Position numbers and translations under genes: made by a program. The notes beneath the pieces were generated by a model. The model was given only the letters and a program-made list of their open reading frames with translations, made no database searches and was not told the origin of the DNA. Positions 10,101-18,981 of a stretch of 64,000 nucleotides of DNA are shown here, in pieces. The DNA comes from Lachnospiraceae bacterium (GTDB lineage: Bacteria > Bacillota > Clostridia > Lachnospirales > Lachnospiraceae). Position 1 is the first letter of the stretch; every line of letters starts with the position of its first letter. The stretch is from contig CAJTEE010000004.1 in assembly GCA_910575275.1 (NCBI GenBank), forward strand, positions 229,703 through 293,702. Reading direction: 5' to 3'.

Positions 10101-13100
10101 CTCGTTGTGCCACCGATCCGTATCGGCCGTTTTGAGTGCATCGAAAAACTTCTTATAGTTATAGCTCTCTATGAGCCGCAATGTCCCTGCTCCATCCTCT
10201 GCCCGGCGCAGGACCGTCTCTAAAAGCCGGCGTCCCGTCTCTTTCGTGTACAGTCTGGGAACCAGCTCCGGAAACGCCTCGCAGGCCGCCTTGCCGTCAA
10301 TCACAGTCCCGTTTTTATCCGTCCAGACAATCGTCCCGTCCGGCTCACAGTATAAGCGTTCCAGATTGGATTTCAGATAGAGCTTAAAACGGAAATTGTC
10401 CATCGCTCCCTGATCCGAAACGGCCTTTTTTACCTTTATCTTCTGCTTGATCGGCCGCTCCAGAAGCTGTAACGGAAGCTTCCCGGTATCCCCGTCTTCG
10501 CTTATATGGATCTGCCCGCGATAGGAAAGCGTTTGTTCCACAATATACGTATCAGCCGAATCCACTCCCTCTCCCGTCGAGACAGAAAACGTTGTCTTCG
10601 CGAAGCGAAGAAGATATTCCGCAAAGCCGATCTCCTCCCCGGTCCCGTAGCCGGCCGTATTTCCTGCGCCCAGGGACGCAATGTCCGATTCGGTCAACCG
10701 AATTGTTTTCTGCGGCAACCTGGCCGTAAACCGCAGCGTAAGACTGCCTTTGCCGTCTGAAAATTTCTTACCGAAGCTGTCTGTCCCTTCCGTCTGCACC
10801 TGCAGCCTGTAGGCACCTGTCTTCTTATCGTAGGCGGCCTTCCCCAGTATAACATCCTGTTCCACGAGCTCTGTCTCGGTTGTGATCTCGATTTTATCCA
10901 CAAGCTTTGTCTCCGGGACCCGGTACTGGTTTCCCGGATCGCCCGACAAATAGTCGATGACCTCCTCTCCGGCCTCATGGTAAAGCATCACTCTGTGCCG
11001 GACCGCTTCTAAAACGCCCTGTGCGTTTACCAGCATGGCCGGTGAAAGCGTCGCATCAATATAGTAGCGCTTATTGCTGCCATTCCCCATGTAATAACGG
11101 CGTTCTACCTCATAGCGGTATCTTCCCTCTGCCTGATAGACCTGATACACCCATTTTAGCTCTGCCGGATTTTCATACACCGCATAAATCCGATCCACCT
11201 CCAGATCTTTGTTTCCTTCCTTTCTCGTAAAGAAGCGGCGGCTGTCCCTGACCGAGGCACCTGCATAGAGAACGATCCGGTAATGGTCGCCTTCTCTTTC
11301 AATGGAATCGACTCCTCCGAAGCTCCACTCCGGGTGATCCCTGTACCATTCCAGGATCTCTGCGATCAGCTCCCCGTTTGTACTTTCCGGTGTGATTTCG
11401 GACGGTATGAGCACTGCCGTCGCCGCCCCGTAAACCGTTCTTAACGCCGGCTCTCCGGGCGCAGTCGTCTGCCCGTAAGGGTCAGGTTCCCCCTTCCTTA
11501 CTCCGCGGCTGTACACCGGCGCATCCCATCTTGAGCAGATACCATCCGCCGTGACCGGTATCTCATAGCCGTTCCGGTTTAAAACCTCCTCCACGGCCGC
11601 CTTGACAAAGCAAACGCTTTCCGGCTCCAGAAGGCTCCCCATAAGAAGCTCCTCCTCGCCTTCCGGCTCCGTATCCAAAAGGTGCATCCTCTTTTTCTCC
11701 GGAATCTGCTCCGCCTTTATGATCTGGTCTTCCATGCGGCTTGCGGGAAGCTGGCCTGTTATCCTTCCGTCCGCCCCGTATTCGGGTTCGTACCTTATAT
11801 GGCTTTTATCGCTCTCGGCCCGCTTCCAGACCGGATTTCCGATCTGATCCGTAACCGGCTGCTCCTCGCTTCCCGTCACATGCGGCCCTGTCACCTCTGC
11901 CTCCCCGCTGTCTGTCCTGTAAAAGCTTGTCCCTTCCGGGAAGCCGAGGAGAAGGAGCTCATAGCCCCCTGTCCCCGTTGAGGTAACGGAAAACGGAAGC
12001 TCATCATAGCCCTTTCCGCCTCCATCCTCCCCTTCCATGGAGGCGGAAAGCTCTGCAAGCGAGAGCAGCGCGGTTCCCCGAAAGCCGGCCCTATCCGGTG
12101 TCTCAAAGCCCGTCCCGTAGTTTGTATACGACTTTGAAAGGCCGTTCACCGAAAGCTCAAAGCCCTCGCTCCGGGAAAGCTCCTTTACATAATAGCTTCC
12201 GAGAAGCAGCGGCCGCCCGATCCAGCAGTTCCCGTTTCTATCCTGGTTTTCCTGATACCGGTTTACCGGCCCGCTTCCGCCGAACTCCGGCCGTTTTTGG
12301 ATCTGCCCCGTCTCGTAATCATAGGTCACGCCGGGTTCTCTTGTACAGGCAAGGAAATCCGCATTGCCGTCCTCATCCGTGGCGGCGACCGCTACAAGAT
12401 CGTCCTTGTGGTACACCACACCGGTATTGCTTAATCTTCCCCCTTCCCCAAGCTCTGCATCCGGATGAATGAGGTCCTTCGCCGCAAAAAGCCCATATAC
12501 CGCACCTTCAAGCGTGGCATCCCCCTCGGCCTCCCCGTATGCGGAATAGACGTCGTTTTCCTTTCTGTACAAATCCAGATCCCTCTTGTTGACATGAATC
12601 CGTCCTTCTGTCCGATGGTCGTAAACCCGCCAGGCGTCCCCGCAGTCTTCTTTCCCGCTACAGTGGGAAAACGTCCCCGATGCTCCCATTTTCAGATGTC
12701 TGTTTCCGTCAGAAGAAGCCGCGTTTAGACAGCTCTGGAAATCCCCCGGGCCGCCGCCTGATTCCCATGCAGTGTCATCCGGTTCTGTTTCATCGACAGA
12801 CGTCCGGTTAAGCAGGGAATACCATCTCTGTCTGACAAGCAGCCCTGTTTCTTCCTCCGCGTCCGAGGCCGTCTCCTTCCCGACCCGGCTTTTGGCATCG
12901 GAAGCCGTCGCCGGTTCGGCCCATTCATTTGCGTTTGAGGCTGTCGCCGGCCCGATTTGTTTCTCATCCCTTTTTTCCTCGAGAGTAGCCTTTGAAGGCA
13001 CTGTTTTCCGAACGCCGATTTCGCCTGCCGCCCCACCTTTTTTCATTTCCTGCTCTGCCCCGCCCAGATGGAACGCAAGAATTCCGTTCAAACGCTGGTC

Positions 13101-15065
13101 GGCCGCCCATTTCTGTCTTACCAAGGCGGTTCGCAGGCTTCGGCCCGGTCCCTGCTCTGCCTTAGTATTTCCCGTATACCATATGTTTTCCATGATCTCG
13201 CTGCTGTCTCCTGCGGCAAAGACGGCTTCGGCCCCTGCCTCCGAGGAATTTGTCGTCACTAGCTCGATCGGCTTATCGTCCGCATGGAGCCCGTGGAGAA
13301 TATATCCCGGCCTCGCCTGTATCTCCTTCCAGGTATAGGTAAACGTAAGATTGATGAATCTCTCATACGTCTCCTCGCAGTCCGCCTTACAGCCCGAGGC
13401 TTCAAACGCCCTTCCGCTTTCAGAGTTTCCGCCGTCTCCTCCTCCGGATGGGATTCCGCTCTCCAAAACCTCCGCGATAAGCTCCGGCGCATTCTCGTCT
13501 GCCAGCCAATGAAAATGCGTTCCACTGCCTTTTTCCTCCTCACAGGCGGCCACAAGCTTTAGCCATTCCCCTGCCGCCTCCCGGTTTGCATCCCTTACCT
13601 GCTCCCCGATCTCTCTACCCGGAGCTTCTTCCTCGCCTAGAGCCTCTGTTTCCTCCTCTCCCCACTCCGGCATCGGATGACCGTCACAGTATGTCTTTGC
13701 ATACGTATAGCTTCTCGTATCCGTATGGATGATCTCCCCCCTTGCATCCGTCGTTCCCTCGGAAAACACCTGAAAGCCTGTCCATGGGGCAAAGCTCAAA
13801 TTTGCCCTTACAAGCCCCGCATCCGCTTCGCTCTCACTCAAAGAATCCGCATCTTCAAACCGTTCATACAGGTAAAACCGGCTTCCCTTCAGGGGCTTTT
13901 CCGTCTCCTCATCCAATTTCTTCAGCCGCACATGATAATTTGCCTGAAACGTCTCCTCGTGCCGGAAGATCTGAAACTGCAGCTTCGGTGCGGTTCCCCC
14001 GTGCCCAGGCGGCTCCCGTTCGCTGTCTCTCTCCTGGCTGATGACGATATAAAATACCTGGTCGGACGGAGCAATGCGGATATCTGCTTTATAGAGCCGC
14101 TGATGATTCGGCGCATTGACACAGGCCTTAAAATCCATCCACTCATGGAGATAGTCGTCGTTCCAGCTCCCTTCCGTATACCAGCCGGACCCGCCGCGCA
14201 TGGTGATCTTGTAGCGGACCGTCGTCTTGTTATACTTTTCCTCGTCGCTCATGGTGCTGCCCACCGCGTTTTCATTGGCGGTTGCCGAGCCGTTATTATG
14301 GATCCTGATGGAATCCCCGCTCCAGGTTACCTCGTACAGGTTCTCTCCCATGACCGATTTGGCGATGTTTTTATCCTGTGAGGCGTCCAGCCAGCCCACG
14401 CTTCCGCCGGTGGAGCCGTTGTCCCATACGCTCTGTGGTTCGATTTTGGCGATATCACGGATAAACTCGTTCCCCAGCTTAAATTCCGTGTCCAGGGCCC
14501 CCGGTCCGTCAGAAAAGGGCAATACCTGAAACGGTACTGCCTTTTCCTCCGAGGTCGCCTCGCGAATCTTTTCCGGTGCCTCCTTTCCCTTTGCCGCGCC
14601 CTCTGCGGCCGCCTGCTCTATGGCCGAAATCGCGCGCGCCAAGATCTCCTCATGGTCTGCCACCCAGGCAAACTTCGTCCCCGCGTCATCTTTTATGTAT
14701 TTGACCGTATTCGGCCCGGAGGCTGTGGACGCAAGCTGCGCATACAACGCCGGGTCGTACTTTTTTGCCGCCTCCTTGAGTGCCGCCCAGTTAGCAGGAT
14801 AGCCCCAAAAGAGGCGTCTGGCCTGTACATCCGTGAGCGGCGCCGGCAGTGTATCGTATTTATAATTGCCGTAGCGGTCCGACGCTCTCCAGCTTTTTCC
14901 TCCATCCAAGCAGTAAAACGGAGCCGTCGATTTCTGCGGCCATATGTCCGACGCCTGCGCCTTCATGGGAAACGGTATCCCGCCCCCTAAGATCGCCAGT
15001 GCTGCTGCCAGCATACCCGCTGCCAAACGTTTCCTTCCTGCAATCAATCTCTCCACAGCCTTCAT
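4131..15065 (-). CDS. Giant LPXTG-anchored surface protein with SpaA/Cna-B-like repeats
   Basis: A 3,644-residue cell-wall protein. The start at 15065 is chosen because AAAGGAG precedes it and a signal peptide follows (to about residue 38); a longer frame begins inside the upstream gene. After the signal comes FYCLDGGK with Cys52 and a later DVQARRLFWGY, which together resemble the Cys-Gln thioester domain of Gram-positive adhesins (tentative). The rest is a long chain of beta-rich modules of the SpaA/Cna-B type, recognisable by KLDxETxxPL openings and PAGY or PPGY closings, at least seven copies, clustered in the C-terminal half. A Pro/Glu/Lys wall-spanning stretch leads to LPKTG at about 3608-3612, a membrane helix and RRKRDEK. 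Sortase would link it to peptidoglycan; no sortase gene is in the window. Likely role: adhesion to host, mucin or other cells. Confidence 0.88.
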   Translation of the reverse strand: MKAVERLIAGRKRLAAGMLAAALAILGGGIPFPMKAQASDIWPQKSTAPFYCLDGGKSWRASDRYGNYKYDTLPAPLTDVQARRLFWGYPANWAALKEAAKKYDPALYAQLASTASGPNTVKYIKDDAGTKFAWVADHEEILARAISAIEQAAAEGAAKGKEAPEKIREATSEEKAVPFQVLPFSDGPGALDTEFKLGNEFIRDIAKIEPQSVWDNGSTGGSVGWLDASQDKNIAKSVMGENLYEVTWSGDSIRIHNNGSATANENAVGSTMSDEEKYNKTTVRYKITMRGGSGWYTEGSWNDDYLHEWMDFKACVNAPNHQRLYKADIRIAPSDQVFYIVISQERDSEREPPGHGGTAPKLQFQIFRHEETFQANYHVRLKKLDEETEKPLKGSRFYLYERFEDADSLSESEADAGLVRANLSFAPWTGFQVFSEGTTDARGEIIHTDTRSYTYAKTYCDGHPMPEWGEEETEALGEEEAPGREIGEQVRDANREAAGEWLKLVAACEEEKGSGTHFHWLADENAPELIAEVLESGIPSGGGDGGNSESGRAFEASGCKADCEETYERFINLTFTYTWKEIQARPGYILHGLHADDKPIELVTTNSSEAGAEAVFAAGDSSEIMENIWYTGNTKAEQGPGRSLRTALVRQKWAADQRLNGILAFHLGGAEQEMKKGGAAGEIGVRKTVPSKATLEEKRDEKQIGPATASNANEWAEPATASDAKSRVGKETASDAEEETGLLVRQRWYSLLNRTSVDETEPDDTAWESGGGPGDFQSCLNAASSDGNRHLKMGASGTFSHCSGKEDCGDAWRVYDHRTEGRIHVNKRDLDLYRKENDVYSAYGEAEGDATLEGAVYGLFAAKDLIHPDAELGEGGRLSNTGVVYHKDDLVAVAATDEDGNADFLACTREPGVTYDYETGQIQKRPEFGGSGPVNRYQENQDRNGNCWIGRPLLLGSYYVKELSRSEGFELSVNGLSKSYTNYGTGFETPDRAGFRGTALLSLAELSASMEGEDGGGKGYDELPFSVTSTGTGGYELLLLGFPEGTSFYRTDSGEAEVTGPHVTGSEEQPVTDQIGNPVWKRAESDKSHIRYEPEYGADGRITGQLPASRMEDQIIKAEQIPEKKRMHLLDTEPEGEEELLMGSLLEPESVCFVKAAVEEVLNRNGYEIPVTADGICSRWDAPVYSRGVRKGEPDPYGQTTAPGEPALRTVYGAATAVLIPSEITPESTNGELIAEILEWYRDHPEWSFGGVDSIEREGDHYRIVLYAGASVRDSRRFFTRKEGNKDLEVDRIYAVYENPAELKWVYQVYQAEGRYRYEVERRYYMGNGSNKRYYIDATLSPAMLVNAQGVLEAVRHRVMLYHEAGEEVIDYLSGDPGNQYRVPETKLVDKIEITTETELVEQDVILGKAAYDKKTGAYRLQVQTEGTDSFGKKFSDGKGSLTLRFTARLPQKTIRLTESDIASLGAGNTAGYGTGEEIGFAEYLLRFAKTTFSVSTGEGVDSADTYIVEQTLSYRGQIHISEDGDTGKLPLQLLERPIKQKIKVKKAVSDQGAMDNFRFKLYLKSNLERLYCEPDGTIVWTDKNGTVIDGKAACEAFPELVPRLYTKETGRRLLETVLRRAEDGAGTLRLIESYNYKKFFDALKTADTDRWHNEGAVVNTSFKPFAFGRFSKLQNTINSSAAAEENAKRSDAVRQFAVTWYLEAEADRLTKELGAEADAVYADERYDQALYAAILKAEEYLTPFFRYDLDSLYEILWDSEEDGGIDKDRSTLAAGQLKKEGETEYAYGISKDLPYGEYVLSEQQPYKPEYRDFPNRHYGIDAPKELSLPAVYEPGSGTHSSFYRYRREATPNELAKKYLIRFNEEWADTCTEPVREYVILAHSHDGDFELYPYGLAKGKEAEHWRPYRNQTVAGYYHYMSRSEDASVENNVPYMGGESTPENGHGLYFEDGVLAMNGMKTAYDKRYAPMLVPWSVPETKGEEAAHTGFAEQGFLNRLYQVRLRVEKLDAETGEPILHDDAVFALYRAERDERKDGDGSVKRYDKPTVIAGSREFLEAMGAEHIVPFARGLPFGPGELFSGIVAAGTPICREKDVVILSDEKGIRTGEFEALSTAIDEEDGQVLQTAGYLETPKSVKAGVYVLAELKAPAGYRRSSPIPVEIYSDAVSYYPDGGEKKAAAVRYSYSSKSEGNKPENRMDTARIYVKNTATSLEISKRKTGDAFRGMKISGRVEGTISLLGIEYGLENLELAYNSAGQYQGFGWKKGTLEYLESRRAAGERVELVYENGVFQGYGYIARTLGTAEDQNRYVAGATMALYEAIELRAGGDREDYTFEGVEVNRDRNGNVTEILVKEGVAGQRTEFVQRNGRWKVQTTERKDTPVLFYDLGGLKVLETDRQGGLFGYDREGRRIKITADTDSVYALRGGRPVFEICGGDFSKLAYDSGAKAFKNLDKASVLYHLDKNLCRDAQVDGYTGLAYVEKSVPKDPKETRYYVWPVTVAYKADGTVLAREKILTGRPGEIHAGTENAYITGSWNAAEKRFEKRMRPVYDAFGMIQYYQKSRDRYEKGKDVYDRDGDYVRYQYDDLLEWYNRAAYTIRDCESLYAKEETEDALLRHRLGEAYLLPNIWISGETTPQDGTDCGQTHGQADLLRRVMPGCYIMEELKEPAGYVKAMPEAVCVAEQTAIQRAAMTDERIKVEISKTEAYTNRPLSGAKLALYRAERIQSMDFAEYPKGYYFVKKEETPAVWIVENPVDNSPISVTGLWITNEKPKYFEGIPAGDYILEELEMPAGYLPASMEITVKPTEKLQSFMLKDDYTKLEIFKYERKGQKKQALPSGACAELSLYPAALHSDGSFSYEGTSPVDTWESADLSDCLPGMTHAYETMFAEYGEDFLEFSWTEGQGEEAAERRAVQRESQTAGNGQIVTQLWETEEKETVRITAVRQDGCAGLDANGRPRTSFTYQFGYKENFCETYPNAVRYDTADGVHRIDRIPPGVYALVETGTPPGYETAAPKLLRVTKTGHVQRYEMENKKKKEELPKGELVIEKRDHVQTGKTLCGAWFEAKNLRTGECVRVVTDETGTAVIKELPIGESDENGVFVYDTYEVQEVSPPKGYRLSQARWRVRFDEPGQDRLTYTIMAENEKTEFLFSKSSFRTGHFVEGARLSVYPARAENGRFVMEESAVETWISGEKPHRAVGTLAAGRTYFLVEEKAPAGYAPAPPVRFSISPDGRKLLHITDQSQTIRPIYEEGKSGLQAIAVSGRTVVHIWYTLLKEGRELAKWQGTGGEWSLKDEAVREGDILTLCEQVECSDGSVLPTACKTFRLRLGEDGSASFSGRLPVRHQYVLKTEEGKALLYWDNPETLAEYRIENRRKADGSLLFAPGATFLVEETLWFSDGSRLKTAKMSLTIHENGELIQTDLRNRETRIEISKTDLATGEELSGARLMLREADGTIIEQWISGNSPHVFEAKLEAGKRYTLTEEMAPAGYETAEAISFTVSEYGEVERVVMEDKRKEESKEPKPEKPKPEEPKPEEPKPEPEPEPEPQKPDQPKGPPTKTIHVRTKPEEPKPQTERKVGRILASYQADRDGEGVLHLRQKDRQYIRLPKTGDDRQPEAYLFGLAVSTVMLLGLALTRRKRDEK

Positions 15066-15084
15066 TTCCTTCTCCTTTGGTTTT

Positions 15085-18000
15085 CTACTTCTGCCTTTCC
15101 CCGTCTCCCTTTGTCTCCTGCGTCTGCACGACGCCGTCAAGAGTCCAGGCCCCGGAGGCATCCACGGTATATCCGTCGGGCGTCACTGTGTCGGAATACA
15201 TGCGGCCATCCGGCCAGGCTAGGCAGTAGCACCTGCCGTTCACCCAGCGCCAGCCTGTCGCCATCCGCCCGCTGCTTTCAAAATAATACCAGTGGCCTCC
15301 TATGAGCTGCCAGCCCTTATACATGCGCCCCAGACTCCCGTCTGCCTGATCGTGCAGATAATACCAGCTTCCCTCCTGTGGATCGCGGTACCAGCCCGTA
15401 TGCAGCTTCCCGTCATCGTCAAACCGAAACCAGGAAGCGTTTTCCTGGCCCTCTCCCGCATAGGGATTATGGATATAGGCCCATTCCTTCGCATAGGTCC
15501 GGCCCCCCTCCGTAAACAGCCAGCTTCCGGCTCCGTCCTGTACCCAGGTACCCATGACGGCTCCCTTCGGCGTCTCTGCCAGCACTCTCGTCATCCCCGA
15601 CGTGGTGATCCCGAATGAGGAACGCTTTGCGGATGAACCGCCGGAGCCGCCGGAACTCCCGGAACTGCCTGTGGAATACGTCTTGTTTACAAGCCTGAAT
15701 TTTAAGCGTACCTCTGCCGTTTTCGATGCCTGTCCGGCTCTGGCCGTCACCTGTACGTTCCGTTCTGCGGTATACGGATACCTTTTCACGGCCTCGATAA
15801 TCCAGGCAGCCTCTGTCCTTGGCGTCAAAAGTCCGTCGTCCGTCATGGAGAATATCTCTGTGTCCGCCTCCCAAACCACACGCTCCTTCGTTTCCTTCGG
15901 ATAAACGGCCGCAGAGAGCCTCTGCCCTCCGGCCCCGCTCCAGGTAAGCACAGGCTTTCCCACAGGGCCGGTCTTTGTGAGCAGCATATCAAACTCCAGC
16001 GCCTCCTGATCAAGCTCCACACGCTCCGGAAGGACCTCTGTCTCGTCGATCGTAGAAAAACGGATAGCCGCTTCACAGAAGGCCGTCTGCCGGTTTCCCA
16101 GCATATCGTTTGCCGTCACGGCTATTAACCCCTTCCGTTCCCCTGCTCCTGTGCGCTTTGCGTATGGATTTTCCTTATAGACCGCATCATCAACGGCCAT
16201 GATATCACGGATCCACTTGGTATCCTTAACGGCATGGAGACTGGCATTTTTATAATCATCCTCTGCCTCCCCGTTTTTATAGCCCCCCGCCTTTACCGTC
16301 AGCAGATTGGCGTCATCGACCGTCCAGGAAATGTCCTTTTTGTCAAAATAATCCGGCGAAAACTGCACTCTCAAGGTCTGAGGAGGCGAAACGAGAACCG
16401 TATCCTTCGGATTTTTCCTGTCTCCCGACAGCCGCCTAGTGATCGTAAATTCCAACGCCGTCTTGTCAAGCGACGCTCCCTCTGCGGCCACGTGCGTCCT
16501 GTCTTTGATCTGGAAGGTCACGAGAATCCGGCAGTTTGCCGCAAGCGGCTTTCCCTCGAAGCTCGCCGCCGGACGTGTCTTAGCAGTAAGGACCGCGATG
16601 CCTCCCTTCGTCCCGCCGCCGTAAATCGTATTCGGAATCACATAGCGATACTCCTTGTCCGCCTGCTCCCTTTCCAGCGGTTCCACAATATTCTTAAAAA
16701 AATCTGCATCCAGATTCAGCTCGATGGAGGCACTTTTTTCTGTATATCCAGCCGCATCCTCGTCCCCGTTGGTCTTTAGACGAATCAGATCGGCATCATC
16801 AACGCTCCAAACCGTCCTCTCGTCGGCCACGTCGTTGTTTTCCCCGATTATCGACTCAATCTGCACCTCCTGGACCTCGGTCCCTTCCTCCAACGCCCCG
16901 TTGAGATAGCGTGCGATCAGCCTCCCGGATCCCTCTCTGACCTCCGTAACGATGGAGGGGGACCGTCTGTCTCCGCTTCGCTCCTGAACGACATGAAGGG
17001 ATATTTCCTCCGGCACGGTCCGGATATTCGCCGCCACCTTTTTATACACGGCCGAAACCTCTGTATCATGGTCCGGCATTACAAAGCGATAGCTGCCGCC
17101 GGTCTGGTAAGACATGCCGATGCGTGTTCCGTCCGCATCCGTATACGTCGGTGTTCCGTCCATCTGATACTTTTCTTCTTCCGTATTCCGCGGCGCAGTC
17201 GTCACCGTAACCGTATCCCCGGCCGCAACGGCCCCACGGTTTGATTTATCCAGATCGTGGCTGTAGGCAGACGGGCCTCTCGCGGTAAGCGCCGCCACAT
17301 CGTAGTAGTTCTGGACATTAGCCGCCGTGTCGATCTGGAGAACGGAGACTAAATACCCGCGGACCGGACGCCCCGTCGCACCGGGGGCGAAATGATCCGG
17401 GGCACAGAGGAATGCCTTCACGGCGTCCTCCGTATCAATGACATGAAGGACACCTTCCTCGAGCTCCTCATAAAAATAGTGCTCCTCCTTCGGCCTGCTT
17501 ACACGGCCCTGGACTAGCGTATAAAAGTTGTCCGCCGCATGCCAGAAGCCGATGTGATCCTCATAGGCAAACCAGTTATCCTCCGGTATACCGCAGCCAC
17601 ATACTCCGGCTGCAAGCTTCTCCTCCCGATCCGTAAAAAGATACGCCAGATCGGCTCCCGCTTCTGTCCCGTAACGGAAGTGAAAGCCCGTGTCATGCGT
17701 GCCGATAAAGCTTCCCTCATGGGCCGCACTCCCCAGGCCGGTGCTTGCGATCTCCCCCTCGAACCGGGCAACCTTAAGCCTTCCGGAGGCATACTTTCCG
17801 CTCACGCCGCCGACCGACTGAGAACCGGCTCCGCCGATGGTCCCCGTCACATGCACGTTAAAGATATCCGTATCATTCTGAAAGCCGGTGATCCCGCCTA
17901 CATAGCCGCCTCCCTGGATCCTCGCGCTTTTCGTGCTCCCCGTGTTGACGGCGCAGTCCACAAGCAGGGAGCCGGAGGCACTGCCCACGATGCCTCCCGT

Positions 18001-18960
18001 ATACGTCTCCCTTTTTGTACCGCCATCGATCGCCACATGGTCTGCCGTACAGTTTTCTGCCACGCTTTTGTCCGCAAGAATCCCGGCCACTCCGCCGGAT
18101 GTCCCTTCTGTTTTCAAGGTTCCGCTCACGGTGACTCTGCGGATCACGCTGTTCTCTGCTGTTCCTGTAAGGATCCCGGCCTCTCCTTTCGCCGTGATGA
18201 CATTCCCGGGCTTCACGGTCAGATCCGTCACCGCCGCATCCTTTAGCGCCCCGAACAGGCCGATCTGTGTCCAGCCCGGCCGATACATGCGAAAATTGGA
18301 TATGGTCTTCCCGTTTCCGTTCAGGGAACCGCAAAACGGTGTGATCGTTCCTGCCTCCCGCTCCGCCTCTGTTCTGTAAAAGCCGATCGGCATCCATGCG
18401 ATGCCCTCTAAGTCAATGTTTCTCGTCAGCTCGAAGCAGGCCCCCGTATAATCGCCCGGGAAGCTCCCGGCTCCCTCCTCGACTTTCATCCCAAGCGATG
18501 CCAGCTCAGACAGGCCCATAAGCTCTCCCTTGGTTGCGATCTGGTAGGGCCGTTTTTCGGTCCCGTCACCGGACGTTCCGTCAAGGAAACTCATATCCCC
18601 TGTCCAGTCCTCCCACAGATCTCCCGTCTCCAAGGAACGGAGGCCATAAGAGGATGCGGCTGGACGTGGAAGAAGTATGGCGTTGGAGCCCGTCTTTTTA
18701 AACGCATCGGAAGCTGTGGCTTTAAAAGGCATCCGGACGTTCTTTTCTGCCATTCGGACGTTTTCCGGCATGGCCGTATCTGCGATAACGGCTCCGACAT
18801 AAAGCGCCGCCTCCCCAAATTCCCTTGCCGTCGCTTCAGCCAGGGCCGGAGCCGGCAGAAGAAATGCCATGAGAACGCAGAGCCCAGTCAAAAACGTGCA
18901 TCGGACCGGACTCCTCGATATCCTGTCACACTCCTGCATTCTGTTCTTTCTTTTTGCCAT
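15085..18960 (-). CDS. Secreted GLUG-repeat protein with C-terminal cell-wall-binding repeats
   Basis: 1,291 residues. A signal peptide ends near ALA at residue 41. Residues about 100-460 hold a leucine/glycine-rich beta-helix with GLUG-type motifs such as GGIVGSASGSLLVDC. Residues about 600-1070 contain three related Ig-like (Big-type) units, each with a VWS/TVDDAxLxxLK core. A Ser/Gly linker follows, then aromatic repeats (GWYRDPQEGSWYYL, GWQLIGGHWYYFESSG, GWRWVNGRCYCL) of the choline-binding/cell-wall-binding type, so it should attach non-covalently to the cell surface. AGAGGAG precedes the ATG. It lies 21 bp after the DUF6273-like gene and 19 bp before the giant adhesin, so one operon is likely. 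Confidence 0.82.
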   Translation of the reverse strand: MAKRKNRMQECDRISRSPVRCTFLTGLCVLMAFLLPAPALAEATAREFGEAALYVGAVIADTAMPENVRMAEKNVRMPFKATASDAFKKTGSNAILLPRPAASSYGLRSLETGDLWEDWTGDMSFLDGTSGDGTEKRPYQIATKGELMGLSELASLGMKVEEGAGSFPGDYTGACFELTRNIDLEGIAWMPIGFYRTEAEREAGTITPFCGSLNGNGKTISNFRMYRPGWTQIGLFGALKDAAVTDLTVKPGNVITAKGEAGILTGTAENSVIRRVTVSGTLKTEGTSGGVAGILADKSVAENCTADHVAIDGGTKRETYTGGIVGSASGSLLVDCAVNTGSTKSARIQGGGYVGGITGFQNDTDIFNVHVTGTIGGAGSQSVGGVSGKYASGRLKVARFEGEIASTGLGSAAHEGSFIGTHDTGFHFRYGTEAGADLAYLFTDREEKLAAGVCGCGIPEDNWFAYEDHIGFWHAADNFYTLVQGRVSRPKEEHYFYEELEEGVLHVIDTEDAVKAFLCAPDHFAPGATGRPVRGYLVSVLQIDTAANVQNYYDVAALTARGPSAYSHDLDKSNRGAVAAGDTVTVTTAPRNTEEEKYQMDGTPTYTDADGTRIGMSYQTGGSYRFVMPDHDTEVSAVYKKVAANIRTVPEEISLHVVQERSGDRRSPSIVTEVREGSGRLIARYLNGALEEGTEVQEVQIESIIGENNDVADERTVWSVDDADLIRLKTNGDEDAAGYTEKSASIELNLDADFFKNIVEPLEREQADKEYRYVIPNTIYGGGTKGGIAVLTAKTRPAASFEGKPLAANCRILVTFQIKDRTHVAAEGASLDKTALEFTITRRLSGDRKNPKDTVLVSPPQTLRVQFSPDYFDKKDISWTVDDANLLTVKAGGYKNGEAEDDYKNASLHAVKDTKWIRDIMAVDDAVYKENPYAKRTGAGERKGLIAVTANDMLGNRQTAFCEAAIRFSTIDETEVLPERVELDQEALEFDMLLTKTGPVGKPVLTWSGAGGQRLSAAVYPKETKERVVWEADTEIFSMTDDGLLTPRTEAAWIIEAVKRYPYTAERNVQVTARAGQASKTAEVRLKFRLVNKTYSTGSSGSSGGSGGSSAKRSSFGITTSGMTRVLAETPKGAVMGTWVQDGAGSWLFTEGGRTYAKEWAYIHNPYAGEGQENASWFRFDDDGKLHTGWYRDPQEGSWYYLHDQADGSLGRMYKGWQLIGGHWYYFESSGRMATGWRWVNGRCYCLAWPDGRMYSDTVTPDGYTVDASGAWTLDGVVQTQETKGDGERQK

Positions 18961-18981
18961 TCTGTATATTCTCCTCTCTGT

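Noticed and set aside
15066-15161. Longer N-terminus of the giant adhesin
   Set aside because: The extra 32 codons lie inside the upstream gene, have no ribosome binding site, and would put a basic stretch before the signal peptide.
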